DNA from: Chitinophaga niabensis | GTDB taxonomy: Bacteria; Bacteroidota; Bacteroidia; Chitinophagales; Chitinophagaceae | Direction of reading: 5' to 3' | NCBI GenBank assembly: GCA_017849435.1 | Contig: JAFIGY010000002.1 | Location: forward strand, 1-64,000 | DNA: 64,000 nucleotides | Part shown: positions 26,054-35,039 of the stretch, piece by piece | Layout: every line of letters begins with the position of its first letter | How positions within the stretch are numbered: position 1 is the stretch's first letter | Translations under genes and position numbers: made by a program | The notes under the pieces: model-generated | The model's input: only the letters and a program-made list of their open reading frames with translations | Told to the model about the DNA's origin: nothing | The model's database searches: none

Positions 26054-27154
26054 TTATAAATACTGTTCCCGGTAAAACCTGTTCTCATCCGTTACCTGCA
26101 GCGGATTTTCCCTGAACCAGCGAATGAAATCCTCCCATTTGGATTTGTTGGCGGCAATCCAGTTGTTGAAAGCCTCTCCGTCTCCCTGACCCAGCAACCA
26201 GTAATTGTAAGACTCCAGATGCCCCAGCTGCCGGAGTTGTTGCTGGTAGTTGAAAAGAAGGTTAGGGTATTGCGTCGCATGGCCGTTCTTGTAATACTGT
26301 TCAAGGAAACGCTCCCTGATGCGGTGCAGGGAAGCCAGATCGATATGCTGTTCCGGTATGCTCGCGAGCATGATCGTTGTTTCATAAACACCGGTGCCGT
26401 AGGGCACCAGTTTCTTCAACAACAGCTGTGGATCTTTGGCAGTTTTAGTATCCATCAGGATGATATTGTTTTTGCTGAAGCTGACGGTGGCGCCGGTATC
26501 GCTAAATCTGATGTTGCTTTTATAGGTGAGATAGAGCAGCTTGCTGATCTCTTCCGTACGCTTGCTGCCTCTTTCAATGTTCATGAAGATCTCGCCGTAG
26601 AGCATGCCCCACACAGGATTGTCCGAATCACAGTAAAGTTTGGCCAGCCAATAATAGTTGGATGCATGCCCGGGCTCCGCTTTTACGCCGCCTTCAAAAT
26701 ACCGAACAGCCTTGTTATAATCTTTCTTCCCCATTTGCATAACACCCATTTCGAGGTAGAGGTTTCCGGCTTGGGGGAACAATTCCAGCCCTTTCGCATA
26801 GGTCTCGATGGCTTTATCCGGCTTACCGGTCATATCATAGCTGTTACCCAGCAGCTGGTACATGTAGGATGCGGCATCCTTATGGCGGATGAGCTTTTTC
26901 ATGATGTCGATCACGGTATTGTAATCCTTTTGCAGATATCTCGCATAGCCGATCTCGTATGTATATGTAACGTCATCAGGGTCCAGCTTTTGAGCTTCTT
27001 CCAGCAAAGCGACGGAGGGCTCTATTTGGCCGTTATCCATCATCCCGATGGCTTTTTTCTTTTTTTCGATAGCCTGGTCGCGGTTGGAAGATTGGGCGGA
27101 AGCGCCGATGGCGAGGCAGGCGAGCAGGCAGAGGAAAAAGGTTTGTCTGAGCAT
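26054..27154 (-). CDS. Secreted tetratricopeptide-repeat protein
   Basis: A 366-residue exported protein. From MLRQTFFLCL a signal peptide ends near GASAQ. Three to four TPR units follow, for example AIGMMDNGQIEPSVALLEEAQKLDPDD, KAIETYAKGLELFPQAGNLYLEMG and KAVRYFEGGVKAEPGHASNYYWLAKLY, which form a protein-binding superhelix. The C-terminal 150 residues have no recognisable family. A longer reading frame from 27223 would put 23 residues before the signal peptide and is rejected. Role unknown. Confidence 0.82.
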   Translation of the reverse strand: MLRQTFFLCLLACLAIGASAQSSNRDQAIEKKKKAIGMMDNGQIEPSVALLEEAQKLDPDDVTYTYEIGYARYLQKDYNTVIDIMKKLIRHKDAASYMYQLLGNSYDMTGKPDKAIETYAKGLELFPQAGNLYLEMGVMQMGKKDYNKAVRYFEGGVKAEPGHASNYYWLAKLYCDSDNPVWGMLYGEIFMNIERGSKRTEEISKLLYLTYKSNIRFSDTGATVSFSKNNIILMDTKTAKDPQLLLKKLVPYGTGVYETTIMLASIPEQHIDLASLHRIRERFLEQYYKNGHATQYPNLLFNYQQQLRQLGHLESYNYWLLGQGDGEAFNNWIAANKSKWEDFIRWFRENPLQVTDENRFYREQYL

Positions 27155-27227
27155 TGTGTCTGGTTTTAAGAGGGATTTCCGGTGAAAGGATTCCTCAGCC
27201 CCGCATTTTCCATAAACCGGCAAAAAA

Positions 27228-27251
27228 ATACCGCATCTTGCGATGCGGTAT
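27228..27251 (-). terminator. Terminator of the M28 peptidase gene
   Basis: ATACCGCATC (27228-27237) and GATGCGGTAT (27242-27251) form a perfect 10 bp stem with a TTGC loop. The A run at 27222-27228 gives a U tract on the leftward transcript. Confidence 0.85.
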
Positions 27252-27269
27252 CCTTATGCGGTAATAACC

Positions 27270-28829
27270 TTATTTCTCATTCCGATCCACCTTGATCCTG
27301 TCCGGACGATTCGCCACTTCCCAGGCGGTGTAAAACACCAGCTGTGCCCGTTTGGCCAGCATGGGGTAATGGATCTTGTCCGGCTTGTCGCCCGCACCGT
27401 GATAATCCACATGCACCCCGTTGAAATAGAAGATGATGGGCACCTTGTGTTGCGCGAACATGTAATGGTCGGAGCGATAGTAGAAACGATTGGGATCGTT
27501 GGGATCATTGTATTTGTAATCCAGCTTCAGACCTACCTGCTCATTGGCCGCTTCGTTAATGGGCCGCAGTTCGGAGCTGAGCTTGTTGTCCCCGATCACA
27601 TACACATAGTTGGAATCTTTTTCATGCTCAGGATCGATACGCCCGATCATATCGATGTTAAGGTCCACTACGGTATTGCTGAGCGGATAAATGGGATGTT
27701 CTGTATAGTAACGGGAACCAAGCAGACCTTTCTCTTCCCCGGCCACTGTCATAAACACGATATTGCGACGGGGACCTTTCCCGGCTTTCTTCGCTTTCAT
27801 AAATGCTTCCGCCATCATCATCACAGACACGGTGCCGGAACCGTCGTCGTCCGCGCCATTGTGAATCTTTCCGTTGATCACCCCGATGTGGTCATAGTGC
27901 GCAGTCACGAACACGTATTCGTCTTTCTTATCGGTGCCTGGAAGGATGCCGAGTACGTTACTGGATTTTACTTCCAGTTTTCCTTTTGTGAAGGTGAGTG
28001 CTGTAACAGGCGCTACTGTCGCAACCGCTTTCGATTCTTTCACAGCAGCCGTCAGTTCCGCCAGGGATTTTCCGGTGAGGGCTGTCGCAAGGTCCGTTCC
28101 GATGAAATAGCTATTGGGTATATATTCCATGGTGGTGATCTCATCCCTGAAATATAAACCGGTCCTCATGAGCCGCGAGCCCATTCGCCCGATCTGGGAC
28201 ACGTTGGCGGACACAACAAATACTGCTTTGGCGCCTTTCCCGCCGGCTGTACGGAGCTTGTCGCGGAGCTGGGTTCCCTGCGGTTGCCCTTCAACCTTCG
28301 GGAACAGCGGCTTACCGTCCGCATTCAGCGGTTCGCCTTCTATCAGCAGTACGATCTTGTCTGTAGCGTCTATTCCTTTGTAACTGTCATATTGCTCATT
28401 GCTGATGCCATACCCGGCAAATACAACGGGAGTTTGGCCAAGCGTCTGATCTTTCTGATCGCGGAGACCGGCATAGTAATCTTTTCCAAATTCAAACACT
28501 TTCCCTCCTGCGGTGATGCGGCTTTCCTTCAGCGTGTCCTGCCAGAGACTGAAAGGCTGCTCCCATTGGCCGTTAGCGCCCGGCTCGAGGCCGATGCGTT
28601 TGAAATGCTCCGTAATGTACTTCGCGGCCTTGTGTTGACCCGGCGTACCGGTTTCACGGCCCTGCATCTCATCTCCGGCGATGATGTACAGATGTTTCTT
28701 GAGTTCCGCGGCCGTAATGCTTTTGGCATAGGGTGACGCCGCAACAGGTTTTACAGCGGGTTTTGCCATCTGTGCACATGCAGTAGCGCCGCAGGCGAGC
28801 AGGGAGATGGCAAGTGTGAATTTTCTCAT
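27270..28829 (-). CDS. M28 family zinc aminopeptidase
   Basis: A 519-residue secreted metallopeptidase. MRKFTLAISL starts a signal peptide ending near ACAQ. A protease-associated-like region occupies about residues 130-260. The M28 catalytic domain has the expected metal ligands: His in TAHYDHIGV, Asp in GADDDGSGTV, Glu pair in VAGEEKGLLGS, Asp in LNIDMIGR and His in YRSDHYMFAQ. It probably removes N-terminal residues from peptides in the periplasm or outside. A frame from 28898 would add residues before the signal peptide. It stands alone, ended by the hairpin at 27228-27251. Confidence 0.9.
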   Translation of the reverse strand: MRKFTLAISLLACGATACAQMAKPAVKPVAASPYAKSITAAELKKHLYIIAGDEMQGRETGTPGQHKAAKYITEHFKRIGLEPGANGQWEQPFSLWQDTLKESRITAGGKVFEFGKDYYAGLRDQKDQTLGQTPVVFAGYGISNEQYDSYKGIDATDKIVLLIEGEPLNADGKPLFPKVEGQPQGTQLRDKLRTAGGKGAKAVFVVSANVSQIGRMGSRLMRTGLYFRDEITTMEYIPNSYFIGTDLATALTGKSLAELTAAVKESKAVATVAPVTALTFTKGKLEVKSSNVLGILPGTDKKDEYVFVTAHYDHIGVINGKIHNGADDDGSGTVSVMMMAEAFMKAKKAGKGPRRNIVFMTVAGEEKGLLGSRYYTEHPIYPLSNTVVDLNIDMIGRIDPEHEKDSNYVYVIGDNKLSSELRPINEAANEQVGLKLDYKYNDPNDPNRFYYRSDHYMFAQHKVPIIFYFNGVHVDYHGAGDKPDKIHYPMLAKRAQLVFYTAWEVANRPDRIKVDRNEK

Positions 28830-28897
28830 TGGTTGATATTTATTATATGCAAAAGAAAGTAAAAGTTTAAAACAGGCCATACCGCTGATCAAAAACA

Positions 28898-28930
28898 AAG
28901 GGTAAAACGTTGGTGATTCGTTTTACCCTT
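28898..28930 (-). terminator. Terminator of rpiB
   Basis: AAGGGTAAAACG (28898-28909) and CGTTTTACCCTT (28919-28930) form a 12 bp stem with a 9-nt loop, 26 bp after the rpiB stop on the minus strand. The A-rich stretch to its left provides a U tract for that strand. Confidence 0.8.
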
Positions 28931-28955
28931 GCAATATTATCGCGTTCCCTGCAGC

Positions 28956-29423
28956 TTACATGCAGGCGATCTTTCTTACCCGGTTCTCATGCCTGCCGCC
29001 TTCGAAGCTGGTATTCATGAAGATATCCGTCATTTCCCGCGCGGTAGCGGTATCTACGAACCTGGCCGGAATGCACAGGATGTTGGCGTCGTTGTGGCTG
29101 CGGGCCAGTCTTGCCAGTTCATCGCCCCAGCAAATAGCGGCGCGGATGCCCTGGTGTTTGTTGGCCGTGATGGCTACGCCATTAGCGCTGCCACAGATGA
29201 GGATACCGAAGGCATATTGACCGGCTTCCACGGCGCTCGCTACAGGATGCGCGAAATCCGGGTAATCCACCGAATCACTGGAATAGGTACCGAAATCTTT
29301 TACCTGCATCCCTTTTCCTTCGAGGTAGGAGATTACCTCTTCCTTATATGCAAACCCGGCATGGTCAGCCCCAATGGCCACCGGTAATGCGAGATTAAAG
29401 CTCACTTCCAAATTTGTTTCCAT
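28956..29423 (-). CDS. rpiB: Ribose-5-phosphate isomerase B
   Basis: Interconverts ribose 5-phosphate and ribulose 5-phosphate in the pentose phosphate pathway. The 155-residue RpiB/LacA-family protein contains ALPVAIGADHAGFAYKEEV, the active-site Cys in GILICGSANGVAITANKHQGIRAA (about residues 74-97), and LARSHNDANILCIPARF with the catalytic His. The start METNLEVSFN is slightly longer at the N-terminus than E. coli RpiB. It lies 39 bp after tatC on the same strand. Confidence 0.93.
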   Translation of the reverse strand: METNLEVSFNLALPVAIGADHAGFAYKEEVISYLEGKGMQVKDFGTYSSDSVDYPDFAHPVASAVEAGQYAFGILICGSANGVAITANKHQGIRAAICWGDELARLARSHNDANILCIPARFVDTATAREMTDIFMNTSFEGGRHENRVRKIACM

Positions 29424-29462
29424 TGCCCTCAGAATTTTATAAAGATGATTGAATTGCTGTTA

Positions 29463-30314
29463 TTACGACCATTCTTCGTCCGCTTTCTCTTTCGCTTCTC
29501 TTTCACGATATGCTTTCGCCGAAATAACGATACTGATCTCGTATAGCAGATATAAAGGTACGAAAACCAGCAATTGGTCCAGCACGTCAGGAGGAGTAAT
29601 AATGGCCGCCAGAACAAGCAGGATAACAATAGCATGTCTGCGATAGGTGCGCATGAATTTAGGGGTGAGCAGTCCGAATTTGGTCAGAAAGAACACCAAT
29701 ACCGGCAATTCGAATAATGCGCCCATCCCGAGAATGATCTGAGACATCAATCCGAAATAATCATCAATGAAGAAGTCGTTCCGGATCAGTTCCGATACGG
29801 TATAACTGGCCAAAAAGTTCACCATGAAAGGAGCCACCACCAGGTAGCTGAACAGCACACCTGTCAGGAACTGAAAACTTACCCAGAAGATAACGCCTTT
29901 GGAACCTTTCGCTTCATTATCCTTCAGCGCAGGCCGTATAAAACGCCAGAATTCATAAGCGATATAGGGGAAAGCGCCCACAATACCAATTACGAGGGCC
30001 AGCTTGAATTGCATAGTGATCTGCCCGGCCATTTTGGTGTTCTGGAAATTCATGGCAACGGGTGTGATGCACATCTTATCCCCCAGACCCACTGCATGGC
30101 TGAGTTTGCACAGCCATTGATAAGTAACGAAACTCGGGCGGGTAGGGCCGAAGATCACATTGGTCACTATCCAGTCCGTGTACACGAACCCAAGAATACT
30201 CACGACAATAATAGCGATCACAGAACGGATGATGTGCCATCTCAACTCTTCCAGGTGATCAAAGAATGACATCTCCGCTTTGTCTGCATTCTTCGAAAAT
30301 AACTTCTTTAACAT
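29463..30314 (-). CDS. tatC: Sec-independent translocase subunit TatC
   Basis: A 283-residue inner-membrane core subunit of the twin-arginine translocase. The start MLKKLFSKNADKAE gives the family N-terminus with MSFFDHLEELRWHIIRSV, whose Glu residues bind the twin-arginine signal. Six hydrophobic helices follow, with the conserved loop FWRFIRPAL and the C-terminal ALFELPVLVFFLTKFGLLTPKFM. A 40-codon longer frame is ruled out by the TATATTTG promoter box inside it. tatA is not in the window. Confidence 0.93.
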   Translation of the reverse strand: MLKKLFSKNADKAEMSFFDHLEELRWHIIRSVIAIIVVSILGFVYTDWIVTNVIFGPTRPSFVTYQWLCKLSHAVGLGDKMCITPVAMNFQNTKMAGQITMQFKLALVIGIVGAFPYIAYEFWRFIRPALKDNEAKGSKGVIFWVSFQFLTGVLFSYLVVAPFMVNFLASYTVSELIRNDFFIDDYFGLMSQIILGMGALFELPVLVFFLTKFGLLTPKFMRTYRRHAIVILLVLAAIITPPDVLDQLLVFVPLYLLYEISIVISAKAYREREAKEKADEEWS

Positions 30315-30943
30315 GCTGTAGTATAAATCAGGAGCACAAATATAACGCGTGCCCGGTGAATAAGAGAATCCGGAAAGGATGTAAGGTAAAAATAAAATAA
30401 CCGTAAAGAAAGAGAGAAAGATGGATAAGCACAAAAAAAAGAGCCAGCCCGAGAAGAATCAAGAGCCGGCCTTTCATCCATTGTTTGTTAACCCCAAAAA
30501 AGTTGAATTCGAGAATGTCTTTTTTCGCTACTGCGCTGGTAATAACTCATTCTTTTAATGGCAAGCTATCAGAGATAAGTTATAACCGTTACAGCGCTTT
30601 TAATTTTCTAAAACAAAAATAGAAAGAAATATCGTATTATCAATGTTACAACAAAGTTTTTTACAACCTTTTAACAAAAATCAAATTATTGTGTTACGGA
30701 TCAACAGGTAAAGCAAATCAATTCGTGTTAATTTACTACTACTCCCTTCAAAAACGATTTAGCACGGCAAATATTATGTTAATGGCACAATTCCATTCTT
30801 CTCTGAAAATACCTGTCTGCAAAAGACTGGATACCAGTCGCTAAAGCGGGGAAAATTGCAGAATACCCTGACAACTTTTTTATCATGTGTAGTATCCTGA
30901 CTACTTTCTTCCTTGTTTATAGCAATTTTCGCGCCGAAACCTG
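30315..30943. other. 629 bp intergenic region, no gene seen
   Basis: The stretch between tatC and the CNNM/CBS gene is A/T-rich and codes for nothing convincing on either strand. It holds the tatC -7 box and two direct copies of an AAGAGCCrGCC word near 30440-30465 that do not form an inverted repeat. No tRNA or terminator with a clean U tract was found. The length would permit a small RNA, but I see no structural evidence for one. Confidence 0.5.
30337..30344 (-). promoter_or_regulatory. -7 box for tatC-rpiB
   Basis: Read leftward this is TATATTTG, an exact TAnnTTTG match 22 bp upstream of the tatC start. No -33 TTG at the usual distance. Confidence 0.5.
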
Positions 30944-32212
30944 TTAATTCAGGATCTTCATTTTGACCATCTCGATGCGGGTGTCTGTTACATTGAGGAT
31001 ATCAAACTCGTAATCGTTGATGATGATCCGCTCTTTGAGGCGGGGAATGGTCTCATAATGCGAGATGATATAGCCGGAGAGGGTTTCGCTTTCGTCTTCC
31101 GGGAAATCAAAGCCGTAACGTTCGTTGAGATAATCGAGCTCGAGCCTTCCGGAGAAAATATATTCTTTCTCTGCGATCTGTTTTTCCACGAACTCCTCCA
31201 CATCGTGCTCATCCTTGATATCGCCGAATATCTCTTCCAGTACGTCTTCTATTGTTACAATACCGGCTGTTCCGCCGAACTCGTCCACCACCCAGGCGAT
31301 GCTCCGGCGTTCTTTGTTGAATTTCCCGAGGAGGTCAATCGCGCTCATGGTTTCGGGTACGGCCAGAATAGGATGGATCACGGAACGGATGTCTTTCGGA
31401 TTCTTGAACATGTCCAGCTGATGCACATATCCGAGGATATTGTCGATATTCTGTTCGTAGATGATCACTTTGGAAAGCTTGGTATCAATGAATTTGCGCC
31501 GTGCGTCTCCGATCGTACTGTTGATATCCAATGCTTCTATTTCCTTCCGTGGGATGAGGCATCCGCGAATCTTCACGTGCACGAGGCTAAGGGCGTTCTC
31601 GAACAGCTCGGTGTTAAGCTCCTGACCGTCGCCTACGTGCTGCTGGCTCTGACGGATAAAATACTCCACATCCACGCGGGAGAAGGAGCTTTTGTTCTCC
31701 GTAATGCGCACATTGAAGAGATACTTCAATACCCATTCGGAAATGGATTCCAACAGATTACCGAGTATATAGAGAGGTTTGGAGATGACAGAAATGGGCA
31801 GTGCGAAAAAGCCGAGCAGCGCCTCCGGCCGGGAGCGGAAAATGCTCCGGGGGATGAAAAATCCGAAGAACAACATGACCAGCGTGGCAACGGCGATCTC
31901 CAGGAAAAGGGAAACCGCTACATACTGGGCCATTTCCTTTTCGGTCCAGATAAGCGCCCAGAGCGTATCCAGCCAGCCTGCTACAAGCATGCTGTAGATC
32001 ACAATGGCAATCGTAAGGCCGATGAGGCTGGTAGCCAGAAAACGGGCAGGGTGTTCGTTAAATCCTGAAAGGATCTTGCCGGTAGCGCGTCCCTGCTTCT
32101 TTTTCAGCTCAATGCTCAGCCGGTTCACGTTGGCAAAAGCGGTCTCCATTCCGGCAAAAAAACCTGCCAGCAGGATCACTATAACCACTAAAACAATTGT
32201 ATAAATATCCAT
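30944..32212 (-). CDS. CNNM/CorC-type transporter (hemolysin family)
   Basis: A 422-residue inner-membrane protein. The first 190 residues form the CNNM (DUF21) domain with four hydrophobic helices (GFFAGMETAFANVNRLSIELKKKQG at the start). A CBS pair follows at about 205-330 (VKIRGCLIPRKEIEALDI, then IAWVVDEFGGTAGIVTIEDVLEEIFGDI), and a CorC/HlyC C-terminal domain ends the protein. The family is linked to Mg or Co efflux; a GldE-type gliding role is known for a Bacteroidota paralogue, but I cannot distinguish it here. It stands alone. Confidence 0.9.
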   Translation of the reverse strand: MDIYTIVLVVIVILLAGFFAGMETAFANVNRLSIELKKKQGRATGKILSGFNEHPARFLATSLIGLTIAIVIYSMLVAGWLDTLWALIWTEKEMAQYVAVSLFLEIAVATLVMLFFGFFIPRSIFRSRPEALLGFFALPISVISKPLYILGNLLESISEWVLKYLFNVRITENKSSFSRVDVEYFIRQSQQHVGDGQELNTELFENALSLVHVKIRGCLIPRKEIEALDINSTIGDARRKFIDTKLSKVIIYEQNIDNILGYVHQLDMFKNPKDIRSVIHPILAVPETMSAIDLLGKFNKERRSIAWVVDEFGGTAGIVTIEDVLEEIFGDIKDEHDVEEFVEKQIAEKEYIFSGRLELDYLNERYGFDFPEDESETLSGYIISHYETIPRLKERIIINDYEFDILNVTDTRIEMVKMKILN

Positions 32213-32277
32213 CCAAACAAAGATATGAAATTAGCGAACAGACACATATCACTTATCCATTAACTATCGTATAACGG

Positions 32278-32847
32278 CTATATCGTCAAAAAGTTCTCTA
32301 CGATATCCTTTACCTGGCGGTATGCTTCTTCAAGATTGCCATTCACGACAATGTGGTCAAACTGGTGGGCGAAGGAGAGCTCGTAACGGGCTTTCCCGAG
32401 CCGCTCTTCCAGGGAGGCCTGGGTTTCAGTGCCGCGTTCGCTGAGGCGCTCCCGCAGTGCGTCCAGGGAAGGGGGTTGAATGAAAATGGTGAGCGCGTTG
32501 CCGTGGTACTTTTCCTTGATAGACAGCGCACCTTTCACGTCTATATCCACCAGCGGATACTGATGATTCTTCCAGATACGTTCCAGCTCGCTTTTCAGCG
32601 TGCCGTAGTATTTGCCGGCATAGACCATTTCGTATTCGGCAAAGGCGTTCTCTTCGATCTTCTGATGGAATGCTTCCTGCGACAAAAAATAATAATCCTT
32701 TCCGTCCACTTCGTTCCCGCGTGGTGTGCGCGTAGCGGCGGATATGGAAAAAGCCAGCCCGGGCATTTCGCCGAGTAGTTTCTTGACGATAGTTGTTTTA
32801 CCGGCTCCGGAAGGTGCGGTAACGATAATGATCTTGTTTGCTGCCAT
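32278..32847 (-). CDS. gmk: Guanylate kinase
   Basis: Phosphorylates GMP to GDP with ATP. The 189-residue protein has the P-loop in IIVTAPSGAGKTTIVKKLL (residues 7-25), the GMP-binding stretch SISAATRTPRGNEVDGKDYYFLS, and the lid EYEMVYAGKYYGTLKSELE. Length and all signature elements match the family. It lies 8 bp after murA on the same strand, so it is the last gene of the DUF4290-murA-gmk run. Confidence 0.95.
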   Translation of the reverse strand: MAANKIIIVTAPSGAGKTTIVKKLLGEMPGLAFSISAATRTPRGNEVDGKDYYFLSQEAFHQKIEENAFAEYEMVYAGKYYGTLKSELERIWKNHQYPLVDIDVKGALSIKEKYHGNALTIFIQPPSLDALRERLSERGTETQASLEERLGKARYELSFAHQFDHIVVNGNLEEAYRQVKDIVENFLTI

Positions 32848-32855
32848 GTGGTTCT

Positions 32856-34166
32856 TTACACGCGCTTGATATCTGCTCCCAGGTTGCGCAGGCGCTCATC
32901 AATGTACTGATAGCCCCGGTCGATCTGGTCGATGTTGTGAATGGTGCTTTTGCCTTCGGCGCTAAGTGCGGCGATCAGCAAAGCCTGGCCGGCACGGATG
33001 TCCGGACTGCTCATGGTGATCCCTCTCAGACGATGTTGCCGTCCCAGACCGATCACCGCTGCACGGTGCGGATCACAGAGAATGATCTGCGCACCCATAT
33101 CAATCAATTTGTCTACGAAGAACAAACGGCTTTCGAACATTTTCTGATGAATAAGCACGCTGCCTTTGGCCTGTGTGGCCACTACCAGCACAATGCTCAG
33201 CAGATCCGGCGTGAAGCCGGGCCAGGGATGATCGTATATGGTTAATATGGAACCGTCGATAAAGGTTTGTATCTCATAGCTGTCCTGCTGCGGAATGTAA
33301 ATATCATCCCCTTTGATTTCCAGCTGAATGCCCAGCTGACGGAACTTGTCCGGGATCACTCCTAGATGCTCCACTCCGGCGTTCTTGATTGTGATCTCGC
33401 TTTGCGTCATGGCAGCTAGACCGATAAAAGATCCAATCTCGATCATATCCGGCAGCATGGTATGGGTACAGCCCCTCAGAGACGTTACCCCCTCAATGAT
33501 CAGCATATTGGAACCTACCCCGCTGATCTTAGCGCCCATACTGTTCAGCATCTTGCAAAGCTGCTGCAGGTAAGGTTCGCAGGCAGCGTTGTAAATGGTG
33601 GTAGTTCCTTCCGCCAGTACAGCTGCCATCACGATATTGGCGGTACCGGTCACGGAAGGCTCGTCCAGCAGCATGAAAGTACCTTTCAGGCCATCCCCGG
33701 ATTCAAGGCGGAAATAGTTATCGTCTGTATCGTATACGAAATTGGCACCGAGCTTTTCAAAGCCGATCACGTGTGTATCCAGTCTGCGGCGACCAATTTT
33801 GTCACCACCCGGTTTGGGGATATATGCTTTACCGAAACGGGCCAGCAGCGGACCGGCCATCATCACGGAGCCGCGCAGGCGGCCGGATTTTTTCTTGAAT
33901 TCAGCGCTTTCCAGGAAATCGATGTCGATATTGTCCGCCTGGAATTCGCAGGTAGCACGACTCACCCTGTTCAGTTTCACCCCGATATCTCCCAGCAGTT
34001 CTATCAGCAGATTCACATCCAGGATATCCGGGATGTTGTGCACCGTCACTTTTTCCGGGGTTAACAACACCGCGCTGATGATCTGTAACGCTTCATTCTT
34101 TGCTCCCTGCGGTATAATATCTCCTTTCAGACGGTTTCCGCCTCTTACTTCGAAAACGCTGCTCAC
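32856..34166 (-). CDS. murA: UDP-N-acetylglucosamine 1-carboxyvinyltransferase, Asp-type active site
   Basis: First committed step of peptidoglycan synthesis: transfer of enolpyruvyl from PEP to UDP-GlcNAc. The 436-residue protein begins with the EPSP-synthase-like pattern FEVRGGNRLKGDIIPQGAKNEALQ and has the inverse alpha/beta barrel motifs throughout. In the active-site loop the residue normally Cys (Cys115 in E. coli, PGGCxIGxRP) is Asp122 here: KPGGDKIGRRRLDTH. This Cys-to-Asp change is known to keep activity and abolish covalent inhibition by fosfomycin. The gene overlaps the DUF4290 gene by 4 bp and precedes gmk. Confidence 0.94.
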   Translation of the reverse strand: MSSVFEVRGGNRLKGDIIPQGAKNEALQIISAVLLTPEKVTVHNIPDILDVNLLIELLGDIGVKLNRVSRATCEFQADNIDIDFLESAEFKKKSGRLRGSVMMAGPLLARFGKAYIPKPGGDKIGRRRLDTHVIGFEKLGANFVYDTDDNYFRLESGDGLKGTFMLLDEPSVTGTANIVMAAVLAEGTTTIYNAACEPYLQQLCKMLNSMGAKISGVGSNMLIIEGVTSLRGCTHTMLPDMIEIGSFIGLAAMTQSEITIKNAGVEHLGVIPDKFRQLGIQLEIKGDDIYIPQQDSYEIQTFIDGSILTIYDHPWPGFTPDLLSIVLVVATQAKGSVLIHQKMFESRLFFVDKLIDMGAQIILCDPHRAAVIGLGRQHRLRGITMSSPDIRAGQALLIAALSAEGKSTIHNIDQIDRGYQYIDERLRNLGADIKRV

Positions 34167-34855
34167 TTGTTCCTGTTTTTATATTTGTTGTGCTGTTTGT
34201 TATTCTTGCCGGAACCACCTTTGAATTTGTTCTGCTGGAAGGTTTTCCGTTTGCTGCCACCACCGACACCGCCGCCCTGGCGGAAGGGCTGCTGCTCGCC
34301 GCCCTGGCTGAAAGATGCCAACGCACCGCCGCCCACGCCTGGCTGGTATTGCAGCTGGCCGTGCGAGATCGTATTCAGTTCGGATTTAATAGCATCATCG
34401 TGCACACTTTCTTTATGCCAGTTCGAGTAGGCAAGTTTCATGTAGTTGCCGATCACCTGGGTGAACCCTTCCTTCTTTTCAGGATTTTCTTCACGGATCG
34501 CTTTGTCCATCACCATTTCAAGGTTCTTGCCGAAGTGGCGGCTACGGGGATATTTCTTGGGATACGGGAGGCGGTCCGGTTTGGTGCGCAGCGTTTCCCG
34601 GGTAGGAATAGGATAGGGCGAATCAATGTCCAGTTTAAAATCGGATACCAGGAACAGGTGATCCCACAGTTTATGCCGGAAATCCTCCACATTGCGCAAG
34701 TGCGGCTGCAGGGTGCCCATCAGTTCTATCACGGCCATTACCTGTTGCTGGCGATGCTCCCGGTCTTTCAGGGTTAAGATGTACTCCACCATCCGCTGAA
34801 TATTGCGGCCATACTCACGCATGATCAGGTGGTTACGTGCGGTATTATATTCCAT
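34163..34855 (-). CDS. DUF4290 domain-containing protein
   Basis: A 230-residue cytoplasmic protein restricted to Bacteroidota. The first 165 residues are the helical DUF4290 domain: MEYNTARNHLIMREYGRNIQRM, then HLRNVEDFRHKLWDHLFLVSDF and a block around PYPKKYPRSRHFGKNLEM. The last 60 residues are a low-complexity, basic Gly/Gln/Lys/Asn tail (GGGVGGGSKRKTFQQNKFKGG) that could bind nucleic acid. Its stop overlaps the murA start by 4 bp (ATGA type), so translation is probably coupled. Function unknown. Confidence 0.87.
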   Translation of the reverse strand: MEYNTARNHLIMREYGRNIQRMVEYILTLKDREHRQQQVMAVIELMGTLQPHLRNVEDFRHKLWDHLFLVSDFKLDIDSPYPIPTRETLRTKPDRLPYPKKYPRSRHFGKNLEMVMDKAIREENPEKKEGFTQVIGNYMKLAYSNWHKESVHDDAIKSELNTISHGQLQYQPGVGGGALASFSQGGEQQPFRQGGGVGGGSKRKTFQQNKFKGGSGKNNKQHNKYKNRNK

Positions 34856-35027
34856 TTCTGTAGTTTGAAAAGGTTCCGTAAAAGTGTTGATTACTAACCA
34901 TTCACAGCGAAGTTTCTTCTCGATGCCTTTTTTGCGGGAACGGTTATTTGTGCAGTCAAGCTTCCTGCAAACCTAACGAAAAATATTTACAAAATATTTC
35001 TCCCTTACCCCATCCCTGGCGATTGCT

Positions 35028-35035
35028 TAACTTTG
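35028..35035 (+). promoter_or_regulatory. TAnnTTTG box 4 bp before the SDR start
   Basis: TAACTTTG is an exact -7 match ending 4 bp before ATG 35040, the same arrangement as at 18816. No clear -33 TTG. Confidence 0.5.
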
Positions 35036-35039
35036 CAGT

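Noticed and set aside
30435..30943. Small RNA or gene in the tatC upstream gap
   Set aside because: The AAGAGCCrGCC copies are direct, not inverted, and no promoter-fold-terminator arrangement is visible.
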